Positions 9,682-17,022 of a stretch of 64,000 nucleotides of DNA are shown in pieces. Both the position numbers and the translations under genes were made by a program. Source of the stretch: Ignavibacteria bacterium UBA7675 (lineage in GTDB: Bacteria; Bacteroidota; Ignavibacteria; Kapaibacteriales; UB7675); NCBI GenBank assembly GCA_002483085.1, contig DLHF01000002.1, forward strand, positions 140,863 through 204,862, written 5' to 3'. The first letter of the stretch is position 1. Every line of letters starts with the position of its first letter. The notes below the pieces were generated by a model that was not told the origin of the DNA, did no database searches, and worked only from the letters and a program-made list of their open reading frames with translations.

Positions 9682-10095
9682 ATGACAACAACGTTTTACG
9701 AAGATATCGGCGGCGAGCAAGCTGTACAGCAGCTCGTCGATTGCTTTTACGACTTAATGGATTCCAATCCCGCTTATGCGGATATCCGCACTCTTCACGC
9801 TTCTAACCTCAGGGTATCGCGCGCAAAGCAGTTTGCATTTCTCTCCGGCTGGCTCGGCGGTCCGCCGCTGTACCACGAGCGCTATGGCAATCCCATGCTG
9901 CGGGCGCGGCATCTTCCCTTTTCCATTGGTGAGCGCGAGCGCGACCAGTGGATAGCGTGCATGCGCGAGGCGATGGATTGTGCTGGTGTGGTTCCTGCTG
10001 TGCGCGACGAGATCATGCCCCTGCTGTACAGGGTAGCAGACTTTATGCGTAATCGGGATAGCGCGATTACCATGCAGACGGCTGTGGCCGAATAG
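9682..10095 (+). CDS. group II truncated haemoglobin
   Basis: A 137-residue 2/2 haemoglobin of group II. The family block LSGWLGGPPLYHERYGNPMLRARHLPFSI is present (in part about residues 54-73), with proximal haem ligand His77 in RARHLPF and the group-II Trp90 in RDQW. The length is normal. Such proteins bind O2 or NO and often serve in oxygen handling or nitrosative-stress defence; the exact role here is inferred. It is a lone gene with a 108-base gap before the DUF3127 gene. Confidence 0.92.
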   Translation: MTTTFYEDIGGEQAVQQLVDCFYDLMDSNPAYADIRTLHASNLRVSRAKQFAFLSGWLGGPPLYHERYGNPMLRARHLPFSIGERERDQWIACMREAMDCAGVVPAVRDEIMPLLYRVADFMRNRDSAITMQTAVAE

Positions 10096-10203
10096 ACGTT
10101 GGGTGGCAGAGCCGATAGTGCGAAACAGGTCTTGCCCGGCATTGTGCAGAAGCGTATTTTTGTAGTCCCGATATTCTTTCATCATTAGTTTTACAGGGTG
10201 GAT

Positions 10204-10575
10204 ATGTCTTTTGAAGTAACAGGCAGGCTGCATGAAATTTATCCCGAGCAGCAGGTCACCGAGAAGTTCCGCAAGCGCGAGTTTGTGCTGGAGATTGATG
10301 ATAACTCGTACACGCAGTTCATCAAGTTCCAGGCTACGCAGGATCGTTGTTCGCTGTTGGACAGCCACGACAAGGGCGATACTGTAAAAGTGAGCTTCAA
10401 CCTTTCGGGACGCCCCTTTACCAACCGCGAAGGACAGCAGGTGTATTTTACAAATCTGGTTGCGTGGAAGATGGAAAAGCTGAGTGGTGGCGGAAACACC
10501 GTGTCGCCCCATGCCGGGTACGAAGTGCCGAGTCTCCCTCACCCGGCAGACGACCCGGACGATTTGCCGTTTTGA
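10204..10575 (+). CDS. DUF3127 protein with SSB-like acidic tail
   Basis: A 123-residue protein that I assign to DUF3127 from FEVTGRLHEIYPEQQVTEKFRKREFVLEI and the following beta-rich OB-like pattern (VKVSFNLSGRPF, YFTNLVAWKMEKL). The tail is Pro-rich and ends DDPDDLPF, closely resembling the acidic protein-interaction tip (DDDIPF) of bacterial single-stranded DNA-binding protein. A role in DNA replication or repair is therefore plausible but not shown. ATG 10204 is preferred over GTG 10198; AGGGTGG lies just upstream. A strong terminator follows at 10601. Confidence 0.82.
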   Translation: MSFEVTGRLHEIYPEQQVTEKFRKREFVLEIDDNSYTQFIKFQATQDRCSLLDSHDKGDTVKVSFNLSGRPFTNREGQQVYFTNLVAWKMEKLSGGGNTVSPHAGYEVPSLPHPADDPDDLPF

Positions 10576-10600
10576 CGGCGGCTACGTGTTGTAAATAATC

Positions 10601-10630
10601 AAAGACGCCCTTTGTGGCGTCTTTTTTTTT
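10601..10630 (+). terminator. rho-independent terminator
   Basis: AAAGACGCC and GGCGTCTTT pair around a short loop, followed by a run of nine or more T residues. It ends the DUF3127 transcription unit. Confidence 0.92.
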
Positions 10631-10752
10631 GCTCAATCCTCGTCGTCTGCTACCTGTACTTATACTTGACATAAGCAACTTTTCTATTCAGGGAGATATT
10701 GGGAGGTGTGGCTGCTTGGCGCGTTCAGTGTTTTCCTATCCACAAAATTTTG

Positions 10753-10760
10753 TAGATTTG
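10753..10760 (+). promoter_or_regulatory. possible -7 promoter element
   Basis: TAGATTTG matches TAnnTTTG and lies 23 bases before the ATG at 10784. No good TTG is found 19-20 bases upstream, so this is only half a match. Confidence 0.35.
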
Positions 10761-10783
10761 CTAATTCACAAGTGAGGAATTCC

Positions 10784-11062
10784 ATGCTGAAGTTCATTCT
10801 TTCCAAGTTAGATCGCAAATACGATCGTGCTCCGCTGGGGCAGGACATCGGCACAGCGCACACACAAGCTGTCAAAGTGGGTGATGTGGTAGAATACGCT
10901 GTTCTGTTCAGCCAATATATCCGCTATCGCGTAGAGGAACTGTATTCCAATACAGCAGAAGCGAAAATCCGCTTGCTTAATGCCGATGGCTCTGCGGCTG
11001 ATCAGACCTATCGCGCCCCGCTACAGATGCTGCGCCATCCGCATAAGCGCGGTAGTGTATAG
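10784..11062 (+). CDS. small hypothetical protein
   Basis: A 92-residue protein with no domain I recognise. It has a basic N terminus (MLKFILSKLDRKYDR), then a pattern compatible with a small beta barrel (VGDVVEYAVLFSQYIRYRVEEL, AEAKIRLLNADG). GAGGAA lies eight bases before ATG 10784, which supports this start over the longer frame to 10706. A candidate -7 element precedes it and a terminator lies upstream, so it is probably monocistronic. No signal peptide or membrane segment is seen. Confidence 0.65.
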   Translation: MLKFILSKLDRKYDRAPLGQDIGTAHTQAVKVGDVVEYAVLFSQYIRYRVEELYSNTAEAKIRLLNADGSAADQTYRAPLQMLRHPHKRGSV

Positions 11063-11285
11063 CACACCAGCTCCCCTTCCCTGACAGCTTGCGACAGGAA
11101 TACCGGATGGTGTTCCTGTCGCTGTTTGCACCTCCGCCTCTATTTTTTTTCAGACAGCCCTATCCTGATCTAGATCATGGTTTCTTAGCAGTGTTTCTCT
11201 GTAGGTTGGTATTGTAGCTGGCAGAGGCATGGTATTGTGCCAGCCATCTGCCACCATGTATTCTGCAACCGTACCAGGAAGCTCT

Positions 11286-13724
11286 ATGAAACGCGTCGTC
11301 CCCTTTCTCGCTCTTGTGCTCCTTTCGGTGTTGCTAACGGGCTGCCCGAAAGAGGATAATCCCGTGCAGCCGGATAACAGCGGTACGATCTCTACAGGTG
11401 AGGCCACCAATGTCGTTACGGTTTCCGTTGGAACAGGTGGTGTAAACCTCGAAGTTGACAAGCCCGGCCATGCTCTGGACGGCCTGAACGTGCAGATTCC
11501 CGCCGGTTCCTACGGCGAGGGGCGCGAGCTGATTATTACCTCGGCTCCGATTACCGGACACAGGCTCGGGTCGTTTTTTCATCCCATTTCGCCCATGATT
11601 ACCATACGCAATGGCGGTGGTTATGCCGGTGAAGTAATGACGCTGAAAATTCCGATCTCGCTGCCGAAAGGCCATTTCGCGATGGGCTTTTTGTACAATG
11701 AAAAGACCGGTAAGATCGAAGGACTTCCCGTGCTGGCATTAGACAGCTCTTCCATCGTTGTTGCCACACGGCATTTTGCCACTTCGGATGTCTCTGCGCC
11801 GGGTGGAACTGCAAGGCGCTCTGGAGGCCGCGTCCAGGATCTGTCGAGCCTCGGCAATATTGTTATTTCTTCCATCGACGAAGCGACGCTGCTGGGCATG
11901 ACGAGTATCGAGACGGGCTACCAGCCGGGTGTCGACGACTGGGAGTTTACCAATTACGGTTCGTACATTGCGCCGGGAGGACATTGCGCCGGGCAGAGTA
12001 TCACATCGATGTACTACTACTACGAAAAGAAAAAAAGCGAGGGCGCCTCGCTGTTCCACCGCTACGACCACGTGCAGCAGTCTAAAGAAGTCTTGTGGCA
12101 GGACAACCGTCGGGGCTTTCGATTTGCATCGGTGATACAAGAAGACCTGCGCTGGGACGGCTGGCTGTTCAATAAACTGCTGACGGTGGAACTTACACCG
12201 GCCTATCACCATCTGAGCTGGAAGGCGTTTGCTCTGTCGATGCTCGTCACGGGCGAGCCTCAGTTTGTAGGGCTTACAAGCGCGGGTGGCGGCCATGCGA
12301 TCGTGGCGTATCGCATAGACCTGGCAGGTGGTAAATTGTATGTCGCCGACCCGAATACCCCGGGAGATGAGCAGGTTATCGAATATGTGAATCAGCAGTT
12401 CAAACCGTACAATACAAAGCAGAATGCAAACGATCCCACGACGAAGCCATACGCAGGTGTGGGCTACTACGCCAAAACGTCGATGATCGACTGGGATAAA
12501 ATAGGTGCGCGCTGGGATGAATTCCGCTCCGGTACCATTGGCACTAAAGGCGACAACCAATTTCCCGTCTATAAGCTGTGGGTGGAAGATGGCGCCGGAT
12601 ATGTACTCGGCGATACGCTGACAACCGATCTGGACTCCCTCGTGCTGCTTCCGAAATGGTCGGGCGCGGAGAATAGCATTGCCTTTCAGGTGTTCGACGC
12701 CAGTGGTACGCGCCTTGTGCCGGAAGCCTCGGCTTCGTATTCGCTGGAAACCAAAGGCACGGTAAAACTAAAGCAGGGCGTCAATACCCTCGGAGTAGCG
12801 GTGTATGGCAAAAAAGGGACAAACTGGCGCTGGGTGGATTTTCGCTGGATTACAGTGTATCTCGGCGGGTATTCGGTAGAGCCGACATCAGAAGATGGAG
12901 CACCTATCTACAAGGACGGCGAAACGGAAATCTCCTACGGCTTCCGCGTGAATTCCAATGGCGTAGCGCCCAAAAATGCAAAATACATCTGGCACTTTGG
13001 CGATGGCTCGTCTGAAGTTGTCACCTACAACGACAGCACCGAATCGCATACCTACACCTATCCCGGCACTTACAAGCTCTCCGTGGAAATTTACGACAAT
13101 GCCGCAGGGAAACTCGCAGGAGTGGCAACAGCTACCACTGTGATAAAAGCCGGTGGTATATGGGATGTGCTGTACGCGCAAACACGTGTTACTGTGCAGT
13201 TTGGCGGAGAGAATACCTACTCCAATGGCATGACCGAAAGCGATAGCTGGGAGATTAATAATATAGGACTGGATCCGGTGCCGCCGGCAATTGTCTGGAA
13301 TGGCACGTCGTTCTCTGTGAACTTTACCGAGTACAAACCCGTAGGCGACCTCGGCTCCGATACTGTGCAGTGCCGCATAGAAGGAAGGCTCTCGGCTGAT
13401 GGTACGACTATCGAAACAATGGCCGTGTACTGGCGGCACATCGAATACGTGTACTCGCTCGCCAACAAGCTGCTGTGGACTGATGAAGAAGTGATTGGCT
13501 TCAGTATCGCCGGATTTGAAGGCGGAGTGTCGCTGCCTACCAATCCGCCCTACTTCATAGAAAGTGGTTCGGACGTACAAAACATAGTGAAAAATATCAG
13601 GCACGACAGGTGGCATGTGTATTACGATCCCGACAAACCCCAGCCTGATATAACAGAGAGCCATTATGTTTCCACAAACTGGAATGAAGGTTTTCCTGCG
13701 GTGATGGTGGGCTTTTTGCAATAG
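11286..13724 (+). CDS. lipoprotein with papain-like fold and PKD domain
   Basis: An 812-residue lipoprotein: signal MKRVVPFLALVLLSVLLTGC with a good lipobox. Residues about 40-180 form a beta domain ending VVATRHFATSDVSA, a motif of ZU5/Ig-like modules. A cysteine-peptidase-like region follows with GGHCAGQS (Cys234), GGGHAIVAY (His337) and VADPNTPGD (Asp355), the order expected for a papain/C39-type triad. Around residue 566 a PKD domain (WHFGDGSSE ... YPGTYKLSVEIYD) follows Ig-like material. It is expected on the cell surface or in the periplasm. Peptidase activity is inferred from residue order only. Start 11286 gives the lipoprotein signal; the longer frame to 11229 is spurious. Confidence 0.82.
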   Translation: MKRVVPFLALVLLSVLLTGCPKEDNPVQPDNSGTISTGEATNVVTVSVGTGGVNLEVDKPGHALDGLNVQIPAGSYGEGRELIITSAPITGHRLGSFFHPISPMITIRNGGGYAGEVMTLKIPISLPKGHFAMGFLYNEKTGKIEGLPVLALDSSSIVVATRHFATSDVSAPGGTARRSGGRVQDLSSLGNIVISSIDEATLLGMTSIETGYQPGVDDWEFTNYGSYIAPGGHCAGQSITSMYYYYEKKKSEGASLFHRYDHVQQSKEVLWQDNRRGFRFASVIQEDLRWDGWLFNKLLTVELTPAYHHLSWKAFALSMLVTGEPQFVGLTSAGGGHAIVAYRIDLAGGKLYVADPNTPGDEQVIEYVNQQFKPYNTKQNANDPTTKPYAGVGYYAKTSMIDWDKIGARWDEFRSGTIGTKGDNQFPVYKLWVEDGAGYVLGDTLTTDLDSLVLLPKWSGAENSIAFQVFDASGTRLVPEASASYSLETKGTVKLKQGVNTLGVAVYGKKGTNWRWVDFRWITVYLGGYSVEPTSEDGAPIYKDGETEISYGFRVNSNGVAPKNAKYIWHFGDGSSEVVTYNDSTESHTYTYPGTYKLSVEIYDNAAGKLAGVATATTVIKAGGIWDVLYAQTRVTVQFGGENTYSNGMTESDSWEINNIGLDPVPPAIVWNGTSFSVNFTEYKPVGDLGSDTVQCRIEGRLSADGTTIETMAVYWRHIEYVYSLANKLLWTDEEVIGFSIAGFEGGVSLPTNPPYFIESGSDVQNIVKNIRHDRWHVYYDPDKPQPDITESHYVSTNWNEGFPAVMVGFLQ

Positions 13725-13744
13725 CACTATATTCCGGTAGTGTA

Positions 13745-13870
13745 GCACGGGTGTTGCCCGGAGCAGGGCGCAGAAGGGCGTAAGGCACGCGGCGGAGAGG
13801 CGGCTGTGAAGCCGCCGGGTGCAGCGCGGTGCGGAGAGCAAGCGTGTGAGCGAAGATGATGGCGCCGTGA
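13745..13870 (+). repeat. dispersed intergenic repeat, module B, plus orientation
   Basis: Module B GCAGCGCGGTGCGGAG is at 13821-13836, preceded by the family lead-in GCGGCGG and an internal GGCGGCT/AGCCGCC hairpin at about 13799-13816. The surrounding gap 13725-14365 holds no supportable gene. Confidence 0.65.
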
Positions 13871-14155
13871 TACCGGGGAGTGATAAAATGCGAAAACAGA
13901 TGGTGCACATTAATTGTACAGTGAGCGCAGAAGTAAGCTATCAGTGTAGCCGACGGTGTGGAAATTGATTGTGAGATAGGGTGTACACACCGTCGGCTCC
14001 TTCATAACTATTTCCGACCGGCATGATGTAGACACAAGAATTATCCCGGGAGCGCGAAGGCAACGGCACAACGATTCTCCGAGACAATAGGCATGGCATA
14101 CACATATCAGGATGTGCCGCTGAGTACAAAAGAATAAGAGCAACGGGATAACAAT

Positions 14156-14191
14156 GAACAGCCTGCGACACCATCGCAGGCTGTTCTGTTT
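14156..14191 (+). terminator. strong hairpin, possible terminator
   Basis: A perfect 12-bp stem GAACAGCCTGCG/CGCAGGCTGTTC (14156-14167 and 14175-14186) is followed by TGTTT. The nearest plus-strand gene ends 430 bases upstream, so its transcript is unclear; it may end an unseen small RNA or act on read-through. Confidence 0.5.
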
Positions 14192-14224
14192 ATAGACCAA
14201 TTGCTTTGTTGTATCTGTTGTGGT

Positions 14225-14275
14225 CGGGCGTGTCTTTGCGCCCGCCGCGTCGCTGTCGCCGGTCGCACAGATGCT
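14225..14275 (+). repeat. dispersed intergenic repeat, module A, plus orientation
   Basis: GTCGCTGTCGCCGGTCGCA at 14249-14267 is module A of the window-wide family, preceded by GGGCGTG and GCCCGCCGC words shared with other copies. Confidence 0.65.
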
Positions 14276-14365
14276 GCGTGTTGTCCCCGCGTTCTTCGCT
14301 TTTGCACCTTCCCCACTCACGACTTTTATCTCCCGTACCCGGAGTGATGAGCCGCAATAGGAAAA

Positions 14366-14418
14366 TGCAACAATGTTGCGTTTGCGGTTTTATTGATTAT
14401 ATTTGCAACTGAGTTGCA
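14366..14418 (+). promoter_or_regulatory. promoter overlapped by two palindromic operators (Zur/Fur-like candidate)
   Basis: Two palindromes with the same half-site and 3-base centre occur 38 bp apart: TGCAACAATGTTGCG (14366-14380) and TGCAACTGAGTTGCA (14404-14418). Between and over them runs a promoter, TTG (14376-14378), 19 bases, then TATATTTG (14398-14405). The first operator therefore covers the -33 element and the second begins on the -7 element. A third half-site TGCAAC lies at 14446-14451. This is the layout of a repressor-controlled promoter. The downstream COG0523 GTPase makes a metal sensor such as Zur the first guess, which is inference. Confidence 0.72.
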
Positions 14419-14457
14419 TTAGTTAATCTGCTCAGAAACTCTGAATGCAACAAGACA

Positions 14458-14643
14458 GTGGTGCCGGTGATTCCACGTACCTTTGATACCTGGCGAGAGT
14501 GCATCGAACACGGGTGCGGGATCGCGCTCACACAGGAATTTGCAGAGCAGCGCCTGCGCGTGTACACAGATAGACTGCATTCCGAGACAAAACAATTTAT
14601 TGCGCTGTATGGAGGAGAGCACTATCAAAACATTATTTCATAG
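14458..14643 (+). CDS. small conserved protein upstream of the metal GTPase
   Basis: A 61-residue protein (TFDTWRECIEHGCGIALTQ ... RLHSETKQFIALYGGEHYQ) resembling short uncharacterised proteins found next to COG0523 GTPases. I recall the pattern T(F/Y)xxWxxCIxxxCGIxLT but cannot name the family. It has two cysteines, Cys15 and Cys20. The start is uncertain: GTG 14458 or GTG 14461; no in-frame ATG exists after the upstream stop. It ends 16 bases before the GTPase and shares its operator-controlled promoter, so a joint role in zinc or cobalt homeostasis is likely. Confidence 0.62.
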   Translation: MVPVIPRTFDTWRECIEHGCGIALTQEFAEQRLRVYTDRLHSETKQFIALYGGEHYQNIIS

Positions 14644-14659
14644 TTTTATTCTATAGCGT

Positions 14660-15862
14660 ATGGCAACAACAAATAAGCTACCTGTCACCGTGCTCAGCGG
14701 ATTTCTGGGAGCAGGAAAGACAACATTGCTCAATCATGTATTACACAACAGGCAGGGTTTAAAAGTTGCTGTCATTGTCAACGATATGAGCGAAGTCAAT
14801 ATCGACGCCCGCCTTATAGAGCGCGAAGGTGCTTTGTCGCGTACCGAAGAAAAAATGGTGGAAATGAGCAATGGCTGTATTTGCTGTACTCTTCGCGAAG
14901 ACTTGATGGTAGAAGTCGAAAAGCTGGCAAAAGAGGGTCGTTTCGATTATCTGCTTATTGAGAGCACCGGTATTGGCGAGCCCGTGCCTGTGGCGCAGAC
15001 GTTTTCTTTTGTTGATGAGCAGCGCGGTATTGATCTTTCGCGATTCAGCTATATCGACACAATGGTGACTGTTGTTGATTGCTTCAACTTTGCGAAAGAT
15101 TTTGGCAGCGATGAGTTGCTCATAGACCGCGAGCTTACATCAATGCCGGGAGACCATCGCACTATTGTACATCTGCTCACCGACCAGATAGAATTTGCGA
15201 ATGTCATTGTGATGAATAAAACCGATCTTGTGGACGAGGCAACCGCAGGGTATTGGGAGGCGGCCATACGCAAGCTCAATCCCGGTGCACAGATACTTCG
15301 CACCGCCTTTGGTACGGTGGAGCCTTCCAGCATTTTGAATACCGGTTTGTTCAATGCCGAAGAAGCTCAGTCTTCAGACGCATGGCAAAAAGAGCTTGCC
15401 GGTGTACACACGCCGGAGACGGAAGAGTATGGCATTGGTTCATTTGTGTTCAGGAATAAACGCCCGTTCCACCCGTCGCGCTTCTGGCGATTTCTCAACA
15501 GTGCCTATCCCGCCAATGTGCTTCGCGCAAAGGGAATGTTCTGGATTGCTTCGCGCCCCGACGATGCCCTGCATCTGAGCCAGGCCGGAGGTTCTATCAG
15601 AGTGGGTCGCGCAGGCGTATGGTGGTGCAGTATGCCGCTTGTGGAACGCGAACGCTATGCCGGATTTGTCGAACACCGCAAAGTTATTGAGCGAGCGTGG
15701 GATGCGCAGTGGGGCGACCGCGCTCATGAACTCGTGTTTATCGGACGACATCTCGACAGGGAAGAGCTTGTGCGCGATCTCGAACGCTGTTTGGTAAACA
15801 ACAGCGAAATACAACGCTATGACTATCGTGGATTTGCCGATCCATTTCCCAAAGAACTGTAA
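14660..15862 (+). CDS. COG0523 (CobW/ZigA-type) GTPase, putative metallochaperone
   Basis: A 400-residue G3E GTPase. It has Walker A SGFLGAGKTT (about 13-22), the metal-binding CICC (Cys73, Cys75, Cys76) in the GCICC signature, Walker B-like LLIESTGIGEP (about 99-109), NKTD (186-189) and a CobW_C domain ending in the IRVGRAGVWWC region. The length is that of the larger ZigA/YjiA-like subgroup. These proteins deliver zinc or other metals to client proteins using GTP. The promoter upstream carries two palindromic operators, consistent with induction under metal limitation. It forms a two-gene operon with the preceding small protein. Confidence 0.9.
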   Translation: MATTNKLPVTVLSGFLGAGKTTLLNHVLHNRQGLKVAVIVNDMSEVNIDARLIEREGALSRTEEKMVEMSNGCICCTLREDLMVEVEKLAKEGRFDYLLIESTGIGEPVPVAQTFSFVDEQRGIDLSRFSYIDTMVTVVDCFNFAKDFGSDELLIDRELTSMPGDHRTIVHLLTDQIEFANVIVMNKTDLVDEATAGYWEAAIRKLNPGAQILRTAFGTVEPSSILNTGLFNAEEAQSSDAWQKELAGVHTPETEEYGIGSFVFRNKRPFHPSRFWRFLNSAYPANVLRAKGMFWIASRPDDALHLSQAGGSIRVGRAGVWWCSMPLVERERYAGFVEHRKVIERAWDAQWGDRAHELVFIGRHLDREELVRDLERCLVNNSEIQRYDYRGFADPFPKEL

Positions 15863-15999
15863 TATCTCCTTTCTCGTTTGTCCGGCCCGTTGGCGCTTTG
15901 TGCCCGCGAGCCGTTTTTTTTCGGTGAGGGTGGAATGCAACAACGATTTTCGAGCAGCGTACAGGACACGCAAATAATGCTGGTAGTTCGCAATGCTCT

Positions 16000-16210
16000 G
16001 CTTCATAGTGGCGCGGGCGTCGTTGAATCGAGCCGCCCTGGCGGGACGGCTCTTCCGTACAGTCGCTGTCACCGGTTGCAACTCCCGCCTTGCCGCTGCT
16101 CATACGCTTTGTGACAGGTGCGGAAGTTCGCGTAGCACGAGGCGGCTCTCGCATCATGACTGTCAACACAGTGCGCGGACGAGTCTGTGATCGCGCGGTG
16201 CGGCGGGAAG
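16000..16210 (+). repeat. dispersed intergenic repeat with hairpin, modules A and partial B
   Basis: The gap 15863-16286 contains no supportable gene. It holds a hairpin (GAGCCG ... CGGCTC, 16030-16052), module A at 16062-16080 (GTCGCTGTCACCGGTTGCA) and a degenerate module B near 16192-16205. A possible terminator for the GTPase gene (CGGC...GCCG followed by eight T) is at about 15883-15921. Confidence 0.55.
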
Positions 16211-16286
16211 ACGCCGGAGCCTGCGGGTTCCGATTCACTGCTACTGGCCTTGCGGTGCACTTGTTTTTAAGTCCTGTAAAAAAATC

Positions 16287-16847
16287 ATGCGATCTCTTTC
16301 TCTACGCCCCTATGTTGCTACAGATGCAGCCTCTGTGCTCGGCTTGTGCTTGCGTCTCGCTGCAAATACGCAGTCGTCTGCTGCGCACAGGTTGCGCGAA
16401 CAAGGTGCTCAAGTGGTGCAGATACACCAGAATGCAAATGCCGACATCTGGGTTGCTGAAGACTGCGATACAACAGCGCTTATCGGTTGTATTGCCGTGA
16501 TTGGCAATTCTCTTGACAGTCTGCTCGTAGACCCCGCCGTACATCGCTGTGGGGTTGGTTCCGCTCTGCTTTTGCAGGCCTGTGCGGAGTGCGGCAGTCC
16601 GCTGCAAGTACAGGTGTGCAGTCGCGATGAGGCAGCTCTGAAATTCTATGGGAAACACGGCTTCCACTCTGTAAAAACACAATCCGCACCAGACAATGGC
16701 GCCGCGTGCGTTGTGTTGTCGCAGTTTCAGAACAGCGAGCAGAAGCCTGAAAAAACACAGAAAGAGAAAATGGTTGACACCGCAACGGATGGTTTGTTTG
16801 AAGGAGCAACGCATTTTCTTTTTTCTGTGCTTCTCGGTGGCGATTGA
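16287..16847 (+). CDS. GNAT-family N-acetyltransferase
   Basis: A 186-residue protein with the GNAT fold. The acetyl-CoA loop is VDPAVHRCGVGSALLLQA (about 81-98, R/Q-x-x-G-x-G variant), followed by VQVCSRDEAALKFYGKHGFHSV, the usual motif B with the YxxxGF signature. The C-terminal 40 residues are charged and then hydrophobic and look unlike the family. The substrate cannot be predicted. It is a lone gene bracketed by repeat-bearing gaps. Confidence 0.8.
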   Translation: MRSLSLRPYVATDAASVLGLCLRLAANTQSSAAHRLREQGAQVVQIHQNANADIWVAEDCDTTALIGCIAVIGNSLDSLLVDPAVHRCGVGSALLLQACAECGSPLQVQVCSRDEAALKFYGKHGFHSVKTQSAPDNGAACVVLSQFQNSEQKPEKTQKEKMVDTATDGLFEGATHFLFSVLLGGD

Positions 16848-16971
16848 GCGAAAAATATCCGAACGGGTATTGCAGGTGGAAAGTGTTTGTTGCACGGGTA
16901 TTGCTGTGGCGTAGACCCCGGAGCAGCAGCAGTTTCGCTCTTGTGAAACAGAGAATATGGATAAAAGACAA

Positions 16972-16991
16972 CGGCGCGTTGGAGCGCGCCG
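16972..16991 (-). terminator. possible terminator of the BNR protein gene
   Basis: CGGCGCG/CGCGCCG form a 7-bp stem with a 6-base loop, followed on the minus strand by a T-rich tract. It lies 32 bases after the stop of the minus-strand gene at 17023. Confidence 0.5.
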
Positions 16992-17022
16992 AAGTACAAA
17001 AACAGCTATGAAAAATCTGTTG

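Noticed and set aside
13910..14320. A 136-codon minus-strand frame in the gap before the GTPase operon
   Set aside because: It runs through a terminator-like hairpin and repeat module A; the composition is not protein-like.
16000..16210. Reading the GC-rich gap as a structural RNA gene
   Set aside because: Apart from one hairpin, the sequence is explained by the dispersed repeat modules; no known RNA consensus (RNase P, tmRNA, SRP RNA) fits.
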